A stretch of DNA of 64,000 nucleotides, from the NCBI GenBank assembly GCA_944548615.1, contig OX155960.1, positions 27,631,333 through 27,695,332 on the forward strand. Reading direction: 5' to 3'. Position 1 is the first letter of the stretch. Every line of letters begins with the position of its first letter. This document shows, one piece after another, positions 12,983 to 24,829 of the stretch. The translations under genes were made by a program, and so were the position numbers. The notes under the pieces were generated by a model. The model did no database searches. It saw nothing but the letters and a program-made list of their open reading frames with translations, and was not told the DNA's origin. This DNA is from Micropterix aruncella. Its lineage: Eukaryota > Arthropoda > Insecta > Lepidoptera > Micropterigidae.

Positions 12983-13582
12983 CTAGCTGACCCGGCGAAC
13001 TTCGTACCGCCTAACAGTCAATGAATGTCGTGTTACAGATTAGCTGAACTTAATTTATTATTTTATGAAAGTAATACAATGAATACAAAATAAATATTAA
13101 GTTCACTACTTTATTAAAATAATAACTCAAAAATAAATATAAAAGTACAAAAAATAAGTATATCAATCGCGTGTCAGCAAGACATGATTAAATTAAACTA
13201 TTTACATATTGTACAGCATGGGATGTACTCGGTTTAAATCTCTTCATTGAAGCGCCTTGTGATATACGACATTTTTAGTTTTTTTTATCAGGCGCAAGAA
13301 CAAATAAAGCGGATGATTTGCCGACACGTGAACATGCCACGTATAAATGACCATGAGTAAAACACGGATTTACATTTTGTATGGGAAAATGTTTTTTTCT
13401 TTTATTTTTATTTTTCGTCAATTTTTCCGTTTTTGTTCTTAATATTCTGTTATTTTTAATAGTTATTCTGCTATTCAGGACGGAGACAAATACAATAAAT
13501 CAAAAACCATGAAAATCCGTAAAGCCGTTCTCGAGTCATAAGTGCTCGAACAAACCCGACTTTGTTTTATATCCTATATAGA
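12983..13582 (-). mobile_element. Non-autonomous Helitron with helicase remnant, 600 bp
   Basis: Read on the minus strand the element starts TCTATATAGGATATAAAAC after an A and ends GGGTCAGCTAG before a T, the A|TC...CTAG|T arrangement of Helitrons. A GGCG...CGCC hairpin stands just before the CTAG end. Helitrons make no target duplication, and none is seen. The interior holds the last codons of the Rep/helicase gene in the expected place near the 3' end. The GCTGACCCGGCGAACTTCGT end is, from memory, widespread in insect genomes. Confidence 0.8.
13244..13370 (-). pseudogene. Helitron PIF1-like helicase C-terminus, frameshifted
   Basis: The minus strand reads NPCFTHGHLYVACSRVGKSS, then ALFVLAPDKK, then after a one-base slip in an A-run KNVVYHKALQ and stop. 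The HG.LYVACSRVG block is the final helicase motif of Helitron Rep-Hel proteins, and VVY.EAL is their usual ending. Upstream, HFPIQ is fused directly to it, indicating an internal deletion of the preceding motifs. Confidence 0.8.
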
Positions 13583-14130
13583 TTTATCTTATCCCTAATT
13601 TTACATAATTAATGTATCTATACTTAGGTACTCGTACTCGACAATACACATTTCAGAACTCTGGAAATTATACTAACGAGTGCGGCTTCGACGGGATTTT
13701 GTCACTACAGTAGCAGAGTATGTATTAGGGTGATATTTTGTGCGATGTTCATCTGTTGGGTGCAAATATAATGTTTCTGCTATATTGGGCAATTATATTA
13801 GTGTATATGGGATAAATATTATATACATTAAATATTTCCTAAACTTTTCATACTAAATGGTCGAAGGTGTTGTTTTTGAATGGTCAAAGGCAACTGGTTA
13901 TAGACATATTATTATGGCTGAGTGTTTTCTTTTTTACATTTTATTTACTATGTCACCAGCGATTCTCCCAATCGATCGTATTTAGCACAATTTACTTCAA
14001 GAAGAGTTCTTCATCCTGTTTTGGATCTACTCCATTTTGAGAATGTTGCCAACCGTAAAGTTAGGGTCGAAGCTGTGAATGACCTAATACTTTATGACAG
14101 CTGTAAATGTCAAATGGCAACAATTCCTGT
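13583..14130. other. No gene seen
   Basis: AT-rich DNA before the mariner scrap. The open frame that begins at 13922 makes sense only in its last third. Confidence 0.45.
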
Positions 14131-14340
14131 ACTTCCGCAACTTCCCTATCCTCCTAATCCCTGCCAAATTTTATTTTTTCCCAAATTAACAACTTGTACG
14201 CGATTCGACTCCATTGAAGAAATCCAGGCAAATACCCTTAGGAAAGAAATGTTCCAGAATTGCTTCCAAAAGTGATACCACCGTTGAATTCGGTGTGTTC
14301 GTTCAGAAGGGGGCTACTTTTAAGGAGATTCATTATAATA
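14131..14340 (+). pseudogene. Mariner-type transposase C-terminal remnant
   Basis: LPYPPNPCQILFFPKL, then TCTRFDSIEEIQANTLRKEM and FQNCFQK, parallels the YSPDLAPCDFFLFPKL...G.RF.SIEEI...S...L...FQ.CF.KW end of mariner transposases (IS630-Tc1-mariner DDD/E). The third catalytic acidic position (PCD in the family) is Gln here, and the sequence after FQK is in another frame. The catalytic centre upstream is not recognisable. Confidence 0.6.
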
Positions 14341-15294
14341 ACCTGTATGTACTACCATTTTAAAATTACAAGTCCAGTCTCAAAAAATTTTATTACAGCT
14401 CCTAGGATGCTTTTATTTTTATATTTTAATATTACCTACCAAAAAAATGGGCCCCTTCATAACGGCCGATTGCTATGAACGAAACTGGATTTTGCTGACT
14501 GTTTGCAAATGAATTGTTGTTTTTTCCTAACGGACGCGGAGGAGCAATCACGAAGCTAGCTACCCAGAGCGACTAGAACATTCCAAGCAGCTAGGCGTGT
14601 TATAATTATAACACGCATCGAGTCAAAACTGCTTTTGCTCAAAGGCAGTGTTATTTCACTGTCCCCAAAATATTTAATTGACTCGATGGAGAGTTATTAA
14701 AAATTAATTAGGTAAAATCATAAAAAAATGTGCGGAGTGTTTAAAATACGTGGCTCCTAGAAGAAGTGAGACATAATAGAACCGACACTGAGCAACTAAA
14801 AGTCATCAAGTTTAAAACAAAAATATAATCGTATTAAGCGTATACCATATTTATACATGAGTAATTTCCAGATTGATTGATCTTTTTAATTTTTAATTCG
14901 TTACGTTTTTGTTTTATTTTTCTATATAGTATAGTGAAGGGTCGATATTGACAAGCTGTGCAATAAAACATGCTGTGTGTGAGGTATTAAATTATTTTAT
15001 AATTAGTCACTTTCGCTATTACCATCAAGGTTTTCCTTCATCCTATGCCTAGATACAGGTCATTTTGACCTAGTAGTTTAGTATTGCAACCAGAAAGATA
15101 TTATAGGATTTTTCCAGTGTGCCGATTTTTTCAGCACCCTACAAATCTGTGTTGAAATATTGTTCTCTGAAATATTGTTCATGGGAAAGAAATTTGGTTC
15201 TCTGAAAGATATATAAATAAGTAATGAATAAATAGATAAATATCGATGTACATAAGTTTCTATATCTGTGCGTAATGAAGTCACTGCTCAGGCA
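14341..15294. other. No gene seen; perfect palindrome at 14596-14617
   Basis: Contains the 22-bp palindrome GCGTGTTATAATTATAACAC(GC) and, around it, CGAGTCAA / TTGACTCG. No gene. Confidence 0.5.
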
Positions 15295-15483
15295 CAGGCC
15301 CTTGACTTTCTACACGTATTCTTATTTGTTCTCTGCACGTATTCTTGACGTATTATTTCTACACGTATTCTCATTTGTTCTCTTCACGTATTATTTGTTC
15401 TCTACGCGTATTCTTCTTCTCTACACGTATTCTTGTTCTATACACGTATTCATTGACTTTCTGCACGTATACTTATTTGTTCT
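15295..15483. repeat. CACGTATTC minisatellite
   Basis: Eight imperfect units of roughly 19-28 bp, each with a (T)ACACGTATT core followed by CTTATTTGTTCTC-type text. The open frame across it (15275-15490) is a by-product of the repeat. Confidence 0.7.
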
Positions 15484-15489
15484 CAATTA

Positions 15490-16840
15490 ATTCCATTTTT
15501 TAGTGAAGTTTAAAAACATTTGTAGTCCTATATCTAGAAGGTCAGTTTAGTACTTTAAGCTGCTAGTTAATAAGATTGTAATACTATTTCTTTTTTCAAT
15601 AAAAAAATTATAGATTAGAGCGATGTAGAATTATATTAATGAAAATTCTATCGATTATATGTGACCTTTCTACCTAATCTCACCATGCTTCATTCTCTAT
15701 GCTCTAAGAAAATCTTTAGTCATAGATATCAGAGAGCAAGCAGCATCGTTCGTTTTCTATGACTATTTTCTACTACTCTTTTTTGATTATTGAAGAATGA
15801 TTTCTCCACTGACATGTTAAAAGGGTAAATTAAATCAGATGTAACAATTCGGATACTGCTCGCTCTATAATGAGAATTCCAAAGTATATTGCGTGAAATC
15901 ACCCCGAACTATGCCCTTTCAGGAATGACGGCTGACAAAGCAAAACTTCAGTCACTTGTTTCAGTTTCAGCATTCCGCTTCAATGTCTTGCCATGAAGCA
16001 ATCGACCTATAAGACACGCCAATATTGGAAGGGAAGTGGGAGAAATTTCATTAATGTAGGATAGGCTAGGTAGGGACTCTTTATATTTCGATAAATAAGG
16101 TTACTTTTATTTTGAGGCTGAACTAATACTCAAATTAAGTCACCGCAGGAAAAATCTTTTAAGATACACATCTAGATGCAGCCGCTTAATACATCTACAA
16201 CAATTTTAATTTATATTAATAAAACGCAATGTCCTGACTGCATGATTGACTTACTCACTTACTAATTTATCCACGCTGACCCGAAGCTACTGAGACCAGA
16301 GACCTGATACTATGCGGGATGTTTTATCTAGATTATAAGAGTGTTCTATATTTAATCCTTATAAGTCAATCCTTAAAAAGATCAAATACATATCTCCGTA
16401 GCTGATTGAGATACGACTGTTAAATTTAGGGCCATTATTATACTACAAAAATAAAGAACCCCTAATAGAGTAAAAAAAATCGATTTTTTCACCCCAAGAC
16501 TTTCACCCCAAGGACGTCATCTCATTCAATTTAAAAAATTAATTGCAAATGCGCGTCGCCGTAAAATTTGAATTTCGAACGAGCGACACAACGCAATGGA
16601 GGTTCAAATTTTAACCTTGCGATCAAACTATTTAAATATTTGTTCCTCGATACTATGGCGCAATTTAAATAATATTTTTGCTGCCTATATTATATATGAG
16701 ATATTACAATCAAAATTTTACAATGAGATTTCGTTCCAACAAAGCTGCAACAATGCATGTGTGCCAAATGTCTCTAAGTCCAATCTTTCAAGGATGATAT
16801 GGGACTAGTGCGCCCCCTTGGTGGATGATTTGTTTTGAGC
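15490..16840. other. No gene seen
   Basis: AT-rich DNA. An ATG frame at 16596-16808 has no signal peptide, domain or splice context that I can defend. Confidence 0.5.
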
Positions 16841-17060
16841 TCTTGCCATGACCAAAACATGCCTGCATGCCGAATTTCAGCCTAATCGGATTAGGCGTTT
16901 GGGCGCTATCGTGGAGGAATACATACACACACAGATACACAAATAGACAGATACACAGACATACAGCAGACTTCAGCCTGAAAATTATCTTAATCGCCTC
17001 GGGGGGCTCAAAATAGATATTTCCCTCTTCATTTAAAATAATAATAAATTTGCGCATTTA
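16841..17060. repeat. Probable interspersed repeat, class unknown
   Basis: GCCGAATTTCAGCCTAATCG, GGCGTTTGGGCGCTATCGTGG, a run of ACACA/AGACAGATACA, then CTTCAGCCTGAAAATTATC is typical of insect LINE 3' UTR or SINE-like repeats with an ACAGAC-rich stretch. No second copy was found in the window. Confidence 0.35.
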
Positions 17061-18150
17061 CATTTTCTTCTGGTCGGTTAATGGGCAGGGAACGCAAAAT
17101 GGAGATGTTTTTATGAACCCTTTAATTTGTGAAGTAAAAACTCACCCGTACCGTTTCGAACGTGAAACCGTCAAGCGTGAAATCGGCGTGAATAAAAACG
17201 TCCATAAGTTAAGGCCTTGAGAAAAACGTCCATAAGTTATAAACCACTATACGGATAATAAAAAGGAGAACTGTAAAATGATCGCATTGAATATATATTT
17301 TTTAACTGCCTATTAGACATTTTGCCGTAGGTAGGCGATCGTCCCGAGCGGGACGTTACACATTGGAGGGGTTCAAACTGCTCAATGTGAACATTAGCTA
17401 AAATATTCTGCTTAGGAAATAGAAGCATATGTCTGGAGAAGAACCACCCATAACCGGATGAAACGGTTTAGTTCGCGAATGTATGGAAAAAAAAGTTAAT
17501 AACTTGAAATGTCGGTGACGTACTCTCACATGAAACTCATCGGTTGTGTGACCCCAAGACTTTCCCCCTTCCCCCCCCCCCACCACACGCACCAAACCCC
17601 ACAACTCTCCCCTCCACCTCTCTAACCCCCCCTGCAACCCCTACTCCCGAAAAAGTGGCATATTTCTAGCAGGATTCCTCCGTCCTTAGTCTGGTCACAG
17701 TTACGAAGTCGCTTGCGAGGCCTCTACCCAATGTTAGCGGTAATTCAGTTCGAATTTATAGCGCACCGTGGCGCCCTTTGCCCGTATTTCACACGCATTC
17801 GGGTAACCATCGGGTCGTTTCAAGAGTACTGATATCAAGTCAACAACCACATCCGCTGCTTAGGATCGTATAAGAACCCCCCCCCCCCCCTACTTGATTG
17901 GCTGACGCCGCACGATGCTCAAACCGCCCAGCGGCGCTCGAAGGTCATCCTTCAGAGAAGGCTACCGGATTGGAGTTAAACCGTGAGTTGGGCCGACCCA
18001 AGATAACGAGCAGGTCATAATGGCCCAACTGCACGTAACGATAGCTTTTAAGTCATAGGACCCACAGGCTAACTTACAGGTTAAACTCACAATATTGGTC
18101 TGTTTTTATCGTCTCAGGTAACTGGTTAAGAAATCAATACCATTTCGTTA
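17061..18150. other. No gene seen; polypyrimidine tract and C-runs
   Basis: A C-rich tract covers about 17558-17645 and a run of C occurs near 17877-17890. 17890-18060 shares GTTAAACCGTGAGTTGGGCC-like text with 60150-60260, so it may be a small repeat family. Confidence 0.45.
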
Positions 18151-19289
18151 TTTTACACGACTGTTCAATAAATTAATAGTTAAAAAAAACACTAAAAACT
18201 AGTGATGGGTGTGATCACGAATAGCAATAACAATAACGTGTGATATTTGCAATCACGAAGAACGCGTTACGAGAATTTGAAAGAACATGCTATTTGAATC
18301 ACGGCTACGAACAGCACCGCGTTGCCATCACTCGGCGCCGCTACGACGCGACCGATCACGCGTGATTATATGATCAGTGATTGGCCGTTCTCACTGAACG
18401 CCGTCGAACGACCGCGCGGCGCGCCACTGAACGATGATCGGTGAATTGAACCGTTCATTTGGTTTCGTTCATTCTTGATGTGATCGGCGATCAGTGGATC
18501 AGTGATTTGCCGTTCGTTCTGGGCGAACGCCCGCGCCGGCTGGACGATGACTGATGAGTGGCGCGTTCATTTCGTACGTAACGTGAATTTGGACACTGTT
18601 GTCGCATGAATTTGGACACTGTTATCGCTCGTGTCGTAATCGTTCGTGTAAATGAGTTTGCTCATGATTTGTTAAAGCAATAAAATAACATTATTTCAGA
18701 AAGACGAACTCGGCTTAGCACCAAAAGAGCAAGAGAGATAATCTTTCTGAACGCTAATTCTTCTAATTACTAATAAATATTAAGCAAATATAATGCGCGT
18801 TTCTGTTATCAGTTATCACATTGACGAAACTTTGTTACTTAACGTTTCACAGTACATTTCAGTACAATCACGAAAATCACGAGTAGCAGTTATTATCACG
18901 CGTGAAAAAATACCAGTAACGTGATTGTTGCGTGATTTAAAATTGAGAATCACGCCCATCACTACTAAAAACACGCTTTTATAAATGCACGTAAAAACCA
19001 CATCATCAGACCTTGAAACCTAATCGTGGTGAAAGTTAATTCCAAGACTTTTCTAACAAGTCCAAACACAGCTATGATATGATGTTCCATCATGAAATTC
19101 CAGTTCATATCTTTCGACTCCATCATCAGATCAGTTCGACAGTGCCATATTATTATATTGTCATCAGAACTACATACAGCTGCCAATTTTCATGACGCTA
19201 CGATCCTTGGAAGATGGTTAAATTAGTTACCTTAGATTCCATTACATAGTTAGTTACATACAGGTCGACCTAATAAAAGCGTGTTAACA
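18151..19289. mobile_element. TTAA-target repeat, copy 1, split by a hAT element
   Basis: Flanks of the hAT insertion (18151-18199 and 18965-19289) join into a repeat matching 57648-58087: ATAGTT(T)AAAAAAAACACTAA, TAATCGTGGT.AAAGTT, ACAAGTCCAAACACAGCTAT, CATCATCAGA, CGCTACGATCCTTGGAAGATG, AGGTCGACCTAATAAAAG, ending GCGTG before TTAA. The ends carry a short inverted repeat around CACGCTTTTA. Confidence 0.65.
18200..18964. mobile_element. Non-autonomous hAT element, 765 bp
   Basis: Ends are TAGTGATGGGTGTGATCACG on the left and its inverted counterpart ATCACGCCCATCACTA on the right. A perfect 8-bp duplication CTAAAAAC flanks it at 18192-18199 and 18965-18972, the hAT signature. The interior is rich in GATCAGTGATT-like subterminal motifs and has a direct repeat (GAATTTGGACACTGTT twice, 18585-18625). 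No transposase frame. Confidence 0.85.
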
Positions 19290-20729
19290 CCCCCGTTCCC
19301 GCGAAGAATATTGGCGTGCTATTCTCAATTTATTGCTCTCTCTGTCACGTGTTTTACGAGCACAGTGTATGGAGCCTACTTATTTGTATCTGTTGGCATA
19401 TCTAGGGCTCATATATCGATGCAAATAAACAATATTCGCTATATTTTACCTACTGCTAGAAACTTTTATTTATTGAAGTTGTTCAGGTTTATTCCATTTT
19501 TTTAAATCCGAGACTATATAAAGCATCATGAGTGGCGTGCGGTCGTCACGAGATAACTGCCGCAGGGCACGCATACTATGCGACGCCCGCCTCACTTGAA
19601 GCCCCGCTAAATGGCATTTGCCCAGCGGAAAGCGTCACGGACCTTGGACAGCGCCCGTCGACTGACTTAGATAATGCGCAATCGTCTTTAAGAACTGGTG
19701 GATGTGTATAGAGATAACACGCGTCAATAGGGCCGTAACGGAGCTTGCGTAAATTGAATTCCGTTTCAACGAATGTGTTTTCTACGAAAAACTTTATTCT
19801 CTAAAAAACGTGCTTATCTGCGCAAACAAAATGATTCTAATAATTATAAATACTATATAGGTTGTTCACTTTTGTACCGGCAATCGTGTTTTTTAATTTT
19901 TAAAATTATTATTCTTGTTAAAATCTATAAAAAAAAACCCCTTAGAATACCATAACTATTCACTCAGGAAAGTCAAAGTTTAAAAAAAATATTTGTCTTA
20001 AGTCAAATAACAAATATTTCTAATAGTTTCAAAGTAATAAACGTATTTCTAATAGATATTGGTAGACTACGCCATCCGTAGACTTAACCGCATATCGCAT
20101 TATAGGATAACCGCAGAGGAACATTTATTGGTGCGGATATATTGAGTTAGCTTCGCTGCGCTTTCAGCGAGCGTTAGCAAATAATAAAATCCAACACAGA
20201 GATACGGAAGTTATTGAAAAATTCAATTTCATTGTCTGTTTCCATAAATGCGGCTCTAGTGAACCATGAATCCGACTGTCGATTGATCAAGCTCTAACGC
20301 TTCCAATTTTGGACTGATATTCGAAGATTTCGAAAGTAATGCTATATATAGGTGTGAATAGCAATAAAACTGACAATATATACATATCGCCTTATAAAAC
20401 AAAATATTTTGACTGTTTCGTCGTCACAGTCATAGTGAAGATATTTAAATTTCGATGTTTGTTTATATGATTCAAACGGGGCAAAGTGATTGGGAATGTT
20501 AATCGACGGAAACGTTGTCCATTAGGAAATGTAAAAATACAGCAAAAATCTGATTATTCGAGAGTGGTTTAAAAAACAATAGGCATAAATGTGAGGAACT
20601 TAATACAACCCCAAGAGCAATAATTTGTATATCAATAGAAAGGCACTGTGGTGTATAACAATATATACTATTGTGCCATCTTCATTAATTGTTCGGTTGG
20701 AATTATACTGTTAGTTAATAATGCAATAT
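19290..20729. other. No gene seen
   Basis: AT-rich. 19859-19900 (TTGTTCACTTTTGTACCGGC..CGTGTTTTTTA) resembles one end of the ACACGACT-type repeat at 52907-53249. Confidence 0.45.
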
Positions 20730-20816
20730 GCGGCTGGCCGCGATGCGGCGTGCCGTTGCGGCAGGCCACAGTATATACATTCTGCCGCAACGGCACGCTG
20801 CATCGCGGCTAGCCGC
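20730..20816. repeat. GC-rich inverted repeat, 35-bp arms
   Basis: 20730-20764 pairs with 20782-20816 with only a couple of mismatches (GCGGCTGGCCGCGATGCGGC type), leaving a 17-nt loop. The left arm also pairs with 22062-22101. Confidence 0.75.
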
Positions 20817-21008
20817 TAGTGCGTGTTAAGGTCTGCGGTCCGCCGCAATCGTCAGCTTTTTATTTCTGCTTTAATCAACTTTTTATTGCTGTTTGCACAA
20901 TCAGCGCATTTGCTATTCCATATAGCGGGGCGTTCTTTGATTTCTAAAATGAACTTTTCTGAATCAAACTCCATGGCACGCGCGCCCTGCGTACAGCGTC
21001 AAGCGACT

Positions 21009-21254
21009 GAAGGGGCAATCATATTATCGGACGCGTCAGTAAGCCGCGGCTAATGGACGCGACTGAACAGTATGCACAGTCGTTTGGGACGCGGCTTACC
21101 AGATCTCTATCGGACGTCCGAAGCTTTAAGGTCACGTCTGCGACTGGCGCCCGATAATGTGCACGGCTCAATAGAAATTCATTACACAGATAACTTTTCG
21201 GTCGCGTCCATAAGCCGCAGCTAACGGACGCGTACGATAATATGTTTGCCCCTT
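21009..21254. mobile_element. GAAGGGGCAA-ended MITE, copy 1
   Basis: Terminal inverted repeats of about 45 bp: GAAGGGGCAATCATATTATC followed by GGACGCG on the left, mirrored by GGACGCGTACGATAATATGT and TTGCCCCTT on the right. Two GTAAGCCGCGGC-like blocks lie inside each arm. It is about 90% like copy 2. Confidence 0.75.
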
Positions 21255-21590
21255 AGAAGAAGTACAAAAACGTCGACTACGATAGTTCGGCCATGTTTGC
21301 CGAATGAACGATAATCGCATGGCACGTAAACTTCTTTGGCGAGACCGTCCGACAGAATGGAGAATTCAGCCATCGGCACCGAAGAAAACCTGGCTAAATA
21401 ACATCAAAGACGACCTTAAAAATCAACGATTATCGGCTAGGGATGCTCGAGACGTGGCAAAAAATCGTCAAGAATGGAAGCGAATCGTGAATGGAGTACG
21501 AGATCCAGCGGCACCGACAGCAGCGAATTGGCGGCGAGGGCGACCCCCTCCCCAATCGCCGGCTACGGAATAAACAATAATAATAAATAA
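21255..21590 (+). mobile_element. 5'-truncated RTE-like LINE insertion
   Basis: The codons read VQKRRLR, a TAG where the family has Trp, FGHVCRMNDNRMARKLLW, then APKKTWLNNIKDDLK and ..DRQEW-like text: the C-terminus of an endonuclease-reverse transcriptase (RLRWFGHV.RM ... RGRP...W...V..DL). It ends in TAA and an AATAATAATAAATAA tail. ATGTTTGCCCCTT is duplicated on both sides (21242-21254, 21591-21603), a clean 13-bp target duplication. Confidence 0.8.
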
Positions 21591-21631
21591 ATGTTTGCCC
21601 CTTCACTCACCGACTTAATAGGGACTTGACT

Positions 21632-21875
21632 GAAAGGGCAATCAATTATCGGACGCATCCGTAAGCCGCGGCTTACGGACGCGACTGAACAGTATGCACA
21701 GTCGTTCGGGACGCGGCTTGTAGATCTCTATCGGACGTCCGAAGCCTCAAGGTTACGTCCGCTACTGACGTCCGATAATGTGCACGACTCAATAGAAATT
21801 CATTACACAGATAACCTTTCAGTCGCGTCCATAAGCCGCGGCTGGCGGACGCGTCCGATAATTATTTGCCCCTTC
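21632..21875. mobile_element. GAAGGGGCAA-ended MITE, copy 2
   Basis: Same ends and interior as copy 1 (GACTGAACAGTATGCACAGT, TCTATCGGACGTCCGAAGC, AATAGAAATTCATTACACAG) in the same orientation, about 380 bp further on once the LINE is included. Confidence 0.75.
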
Positions 21876-22061
21876 ACTGTAGCAGGAAGGGGCGCTTGCG
21901 GCTAACCGCGCCGAGTGCGTGGAGGGGATGCGGCGCGCCGCATCGCCGCATCATTCAACCGGTGCGGCGCGTCATCAGTGGCAGCCCCAAGGCTATTTAT
22001 ATGATCAGTGCCCAAGGCAACTCAGTGCGTTGATATCATACGGTTTCATATAAAAATCGAA

Positions 22062-22101
22062 GTGCGGCCTGCCGCAACGGCACGCCGCATCACGGCCAGC
22101 G
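22062..22101. repeat. Right inverted arm of the GC-rich outer element
   Basis: The reverse complement CGCTGGCCGTGATGCGGCGT.. matches 20730-20769 almost base for base, bracketing the whole MITE/LINE nest. Confidence 0.65.
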
Positions 22102-24829
22102 TTTACAGCCTAAGTACATAATACGCATGGAGAGTTTTCTAGTTTTTGCTTAATTTTTGTTCCACGGTATTTAGTGTACTTCTGGATTATATTGAAGCGT
22201 TTTTATAGTTTTTTTTTGTGTTTCTAGGTAGATCTTCTTTTATAATATTCATGAGTCACAAAACCGTTAAATTTAGGGGAAAAATCCATTATAAAATATA
22301 GACGTAGTTTAAATATATAGACCGAGTGGATCAGTGTCAGGTTGTATGATGGAATGTGAGTCGGTTATCGTATGTTAGATTGTGTGTCTAAATCACTCTA
22401 ATTCAGCAAACTGTCATTTGTGGTACGTAAATTTGTCTTGGGAATTATATTGAAAATATCGACGTCATATAATTCATTATTGTATGTGGACTAAGTTACT
22501 CGCGTAACTTATATTTGTTTTTGAAGAAGAATACAAGTTAGTGTTTTTCATCAGACAGAATAATTGCCTTTACAATTGTCTCATTTATATACGGATCTCA
22601 TACCGATGATGTTTGTATCTATGTTACTAGTAAAGAGAGACTTAAAACTCAGACTAAAACTCTACAGGATAAACAGGAAGGGTAGAATATGGTTATTACA
22701 AATTTCTGAAGTAGTGTACCATTCAATCAAAACAGTCTGGAATTACACGCATTTATCGTAGGAAACTAATACAAAACTACCCGTTCGCCGATCAATCATT
22801 GTGATTCCAATAGGGTGAATAATATTTGCTCTGAATTCCGGAAATAGTTACTTGAATCGAGATATAACGTTTGAGAGAAATGTTTGAACGGCGTAGGTGT
22901 AAGGTCAGCAAATATGAGCTTTGGATCGTATAGAAAAATTCTATTGAATATAGAAGTATAGCATAGAAAGATTTAATCAGTTTTGTAATATTGCTCCGTT
23001 TTAGACCAACTATAATTATGATCTAAAATTTGAAAATGTTGTGTGCTAGAAAAAAGTGTGAATGGGTAGGGTGAAAAAATATGAACCGATTAGAACATAT
23101 TTAGCTGTACACAAGGTGAGTTTTTAATTAGTAACATCCTTACAGTGGGTGAATTAGTACGAGCTAATAAGTAACTTTTGATCGGAAGTTTAAGGAAAAA
23201 ACTATATATTTTTTTTAATTCAATGTACCAAAACTTCAAAAATAGTTTAAAAGAATTGTGCAGTAGGTAAAATATCGCAAATATTGTATATTTGCGATAT
23301 TTTACTTATTGATAGATGGCGCAGTCTGCTTAACGGTTATCAATCTTTTATTTATCAGTCAACTTATCCAAATTTTCCAATAAAAAAAAAATTAAAAATG
23401 TTTTTGCCAAAATATTCTATTGAAACTTCCTTATTTGCTCGTTCTGATTTAACCACTTCAATGATGTCACTAATTAAAAGCTCAGCCTGTACCATTTTCT
23501 ATTTTTTTAGGTTTGGGTTTTCACCAGATTTAAGTAGAAAATGCGTCCAAAATGAAAACGTCTCAATGAAACTCATTCGAAAATTTAAAAATAAAACTGT
23601 TAACAACCTCTAATGTGTACTGTACTGCTTACTTTAAATAATTTTTTTTTTTTGACACATTTTTTTTCGTCTGGCGTGATACAAAGAAATATATCACTAT
23701 TCTATTGAGTTTTCGTTTCTGATCGTGGGCATTGATATATTGGCTTGCTAAATTTATACGTTAAATCAACAGTAATTATTGCATTTTAATGATAAAAATA
23801 AAAAGTCATGATTAAAAAATATATTTTCATTAAAAAAATAATGTCCATTTTTGACACCCAGCTGTGTTTGTAGTCCTAGTGAAAGGTCTCCCCTACTTTA
23901 AAATGCTACCTAAGCACGGAATAGTAGAACTGTGGTATACCTAGGTATTAATAGGTACTGCCTATCTGAATTAACAATTCCACAAAAGGTCTACTTATAT
24001 CTCTCGTAACTAAGTCTGCCCTCTGAATGCCTAAACGATATGAATAATGGCAACAATACGATATGAGTTGTACGTGTTGTAATTAAACACCTTCTCTACG
24101 CTAGAACAATACACGGCGCAGTAGTCGTAGCAACGCAGGTCGTATATCAGCGCGTTATTAATGAGTGTATTATTACGGAGACAGCAAGAGCGCATTAAGG
24201 CTTAACCTTGCTAAATGGCGTCACATTTTAAAATGTATACTCGGGGATTTGAAAAGGTTTTCCCGGAGCGAAACGCCGCACAATGAGTGCATTTACACCT
24301 TATCTAGTTACCTAATTGGCAAGTTTACTCAGTTGCTTATCTGTGGTTTCTATGGTTCAGTGCAGATTGGGTGGTGTTGGCCAAAATCTATGTCATCTGT
24401 CCTGCCCAACTCACGGTTAAACTCATATCTGCACAACTGCAAAGTACGGTAATGGCATTTCTTGGCAGTCAAGTAATTAGATAAATGTGTAGTATGTAGT
24501 ATTAAAATTGTTAAAAAGTAGTAACTAGTATAATAAGAAAGGTCAGATAAACATTAGATATATGTAAGTATAATCGTTTAATATTACGCTCTAATGTATT
24601 TCTCTGTCTCGTTTGCTATAGGGTAGAATAATAATCTATATATTAGAATAATAATGATAATAATAGTAATGGAGTAGAGTAATAATAATATTATTAATAG
24701 TAGAATTATAATAATAGTCTCTAGTAGAATAATAGTTATAATATAAAATAATAGCCTAGAAAAATAATTAACGATTTGGAATCATCTGTAAGGTTAATTA
24801 TGTTTTGGGAAATAAATAAATATCTAGTA
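22102..24829. other. No gene seen; hairpin at 23265-23307
   Basis: About 2.7 kb of AT-rich DNA. A 19-bp-arm hairpin with a 5-nt loop (AGGTAAAATATCGCAAATA / TATTTGCGATATTTTACTT) stands at 23265-23307. AAT/ATA-rich simple sequence fills 24630-24760. Open frames near 23284, 24165 and 22564 show no recognisable domain. Confidence 0.5.

Noticed and set aside
15275..15490. 71-codon frame rich in Tyr, Phe and Leu
   Set aside because: It is the translation of the CACGTATTC minisatellite.
24165..24452. 95-codon open frame
   Set aside because: No family features, ordinary composition, and no splice or start context to support it.
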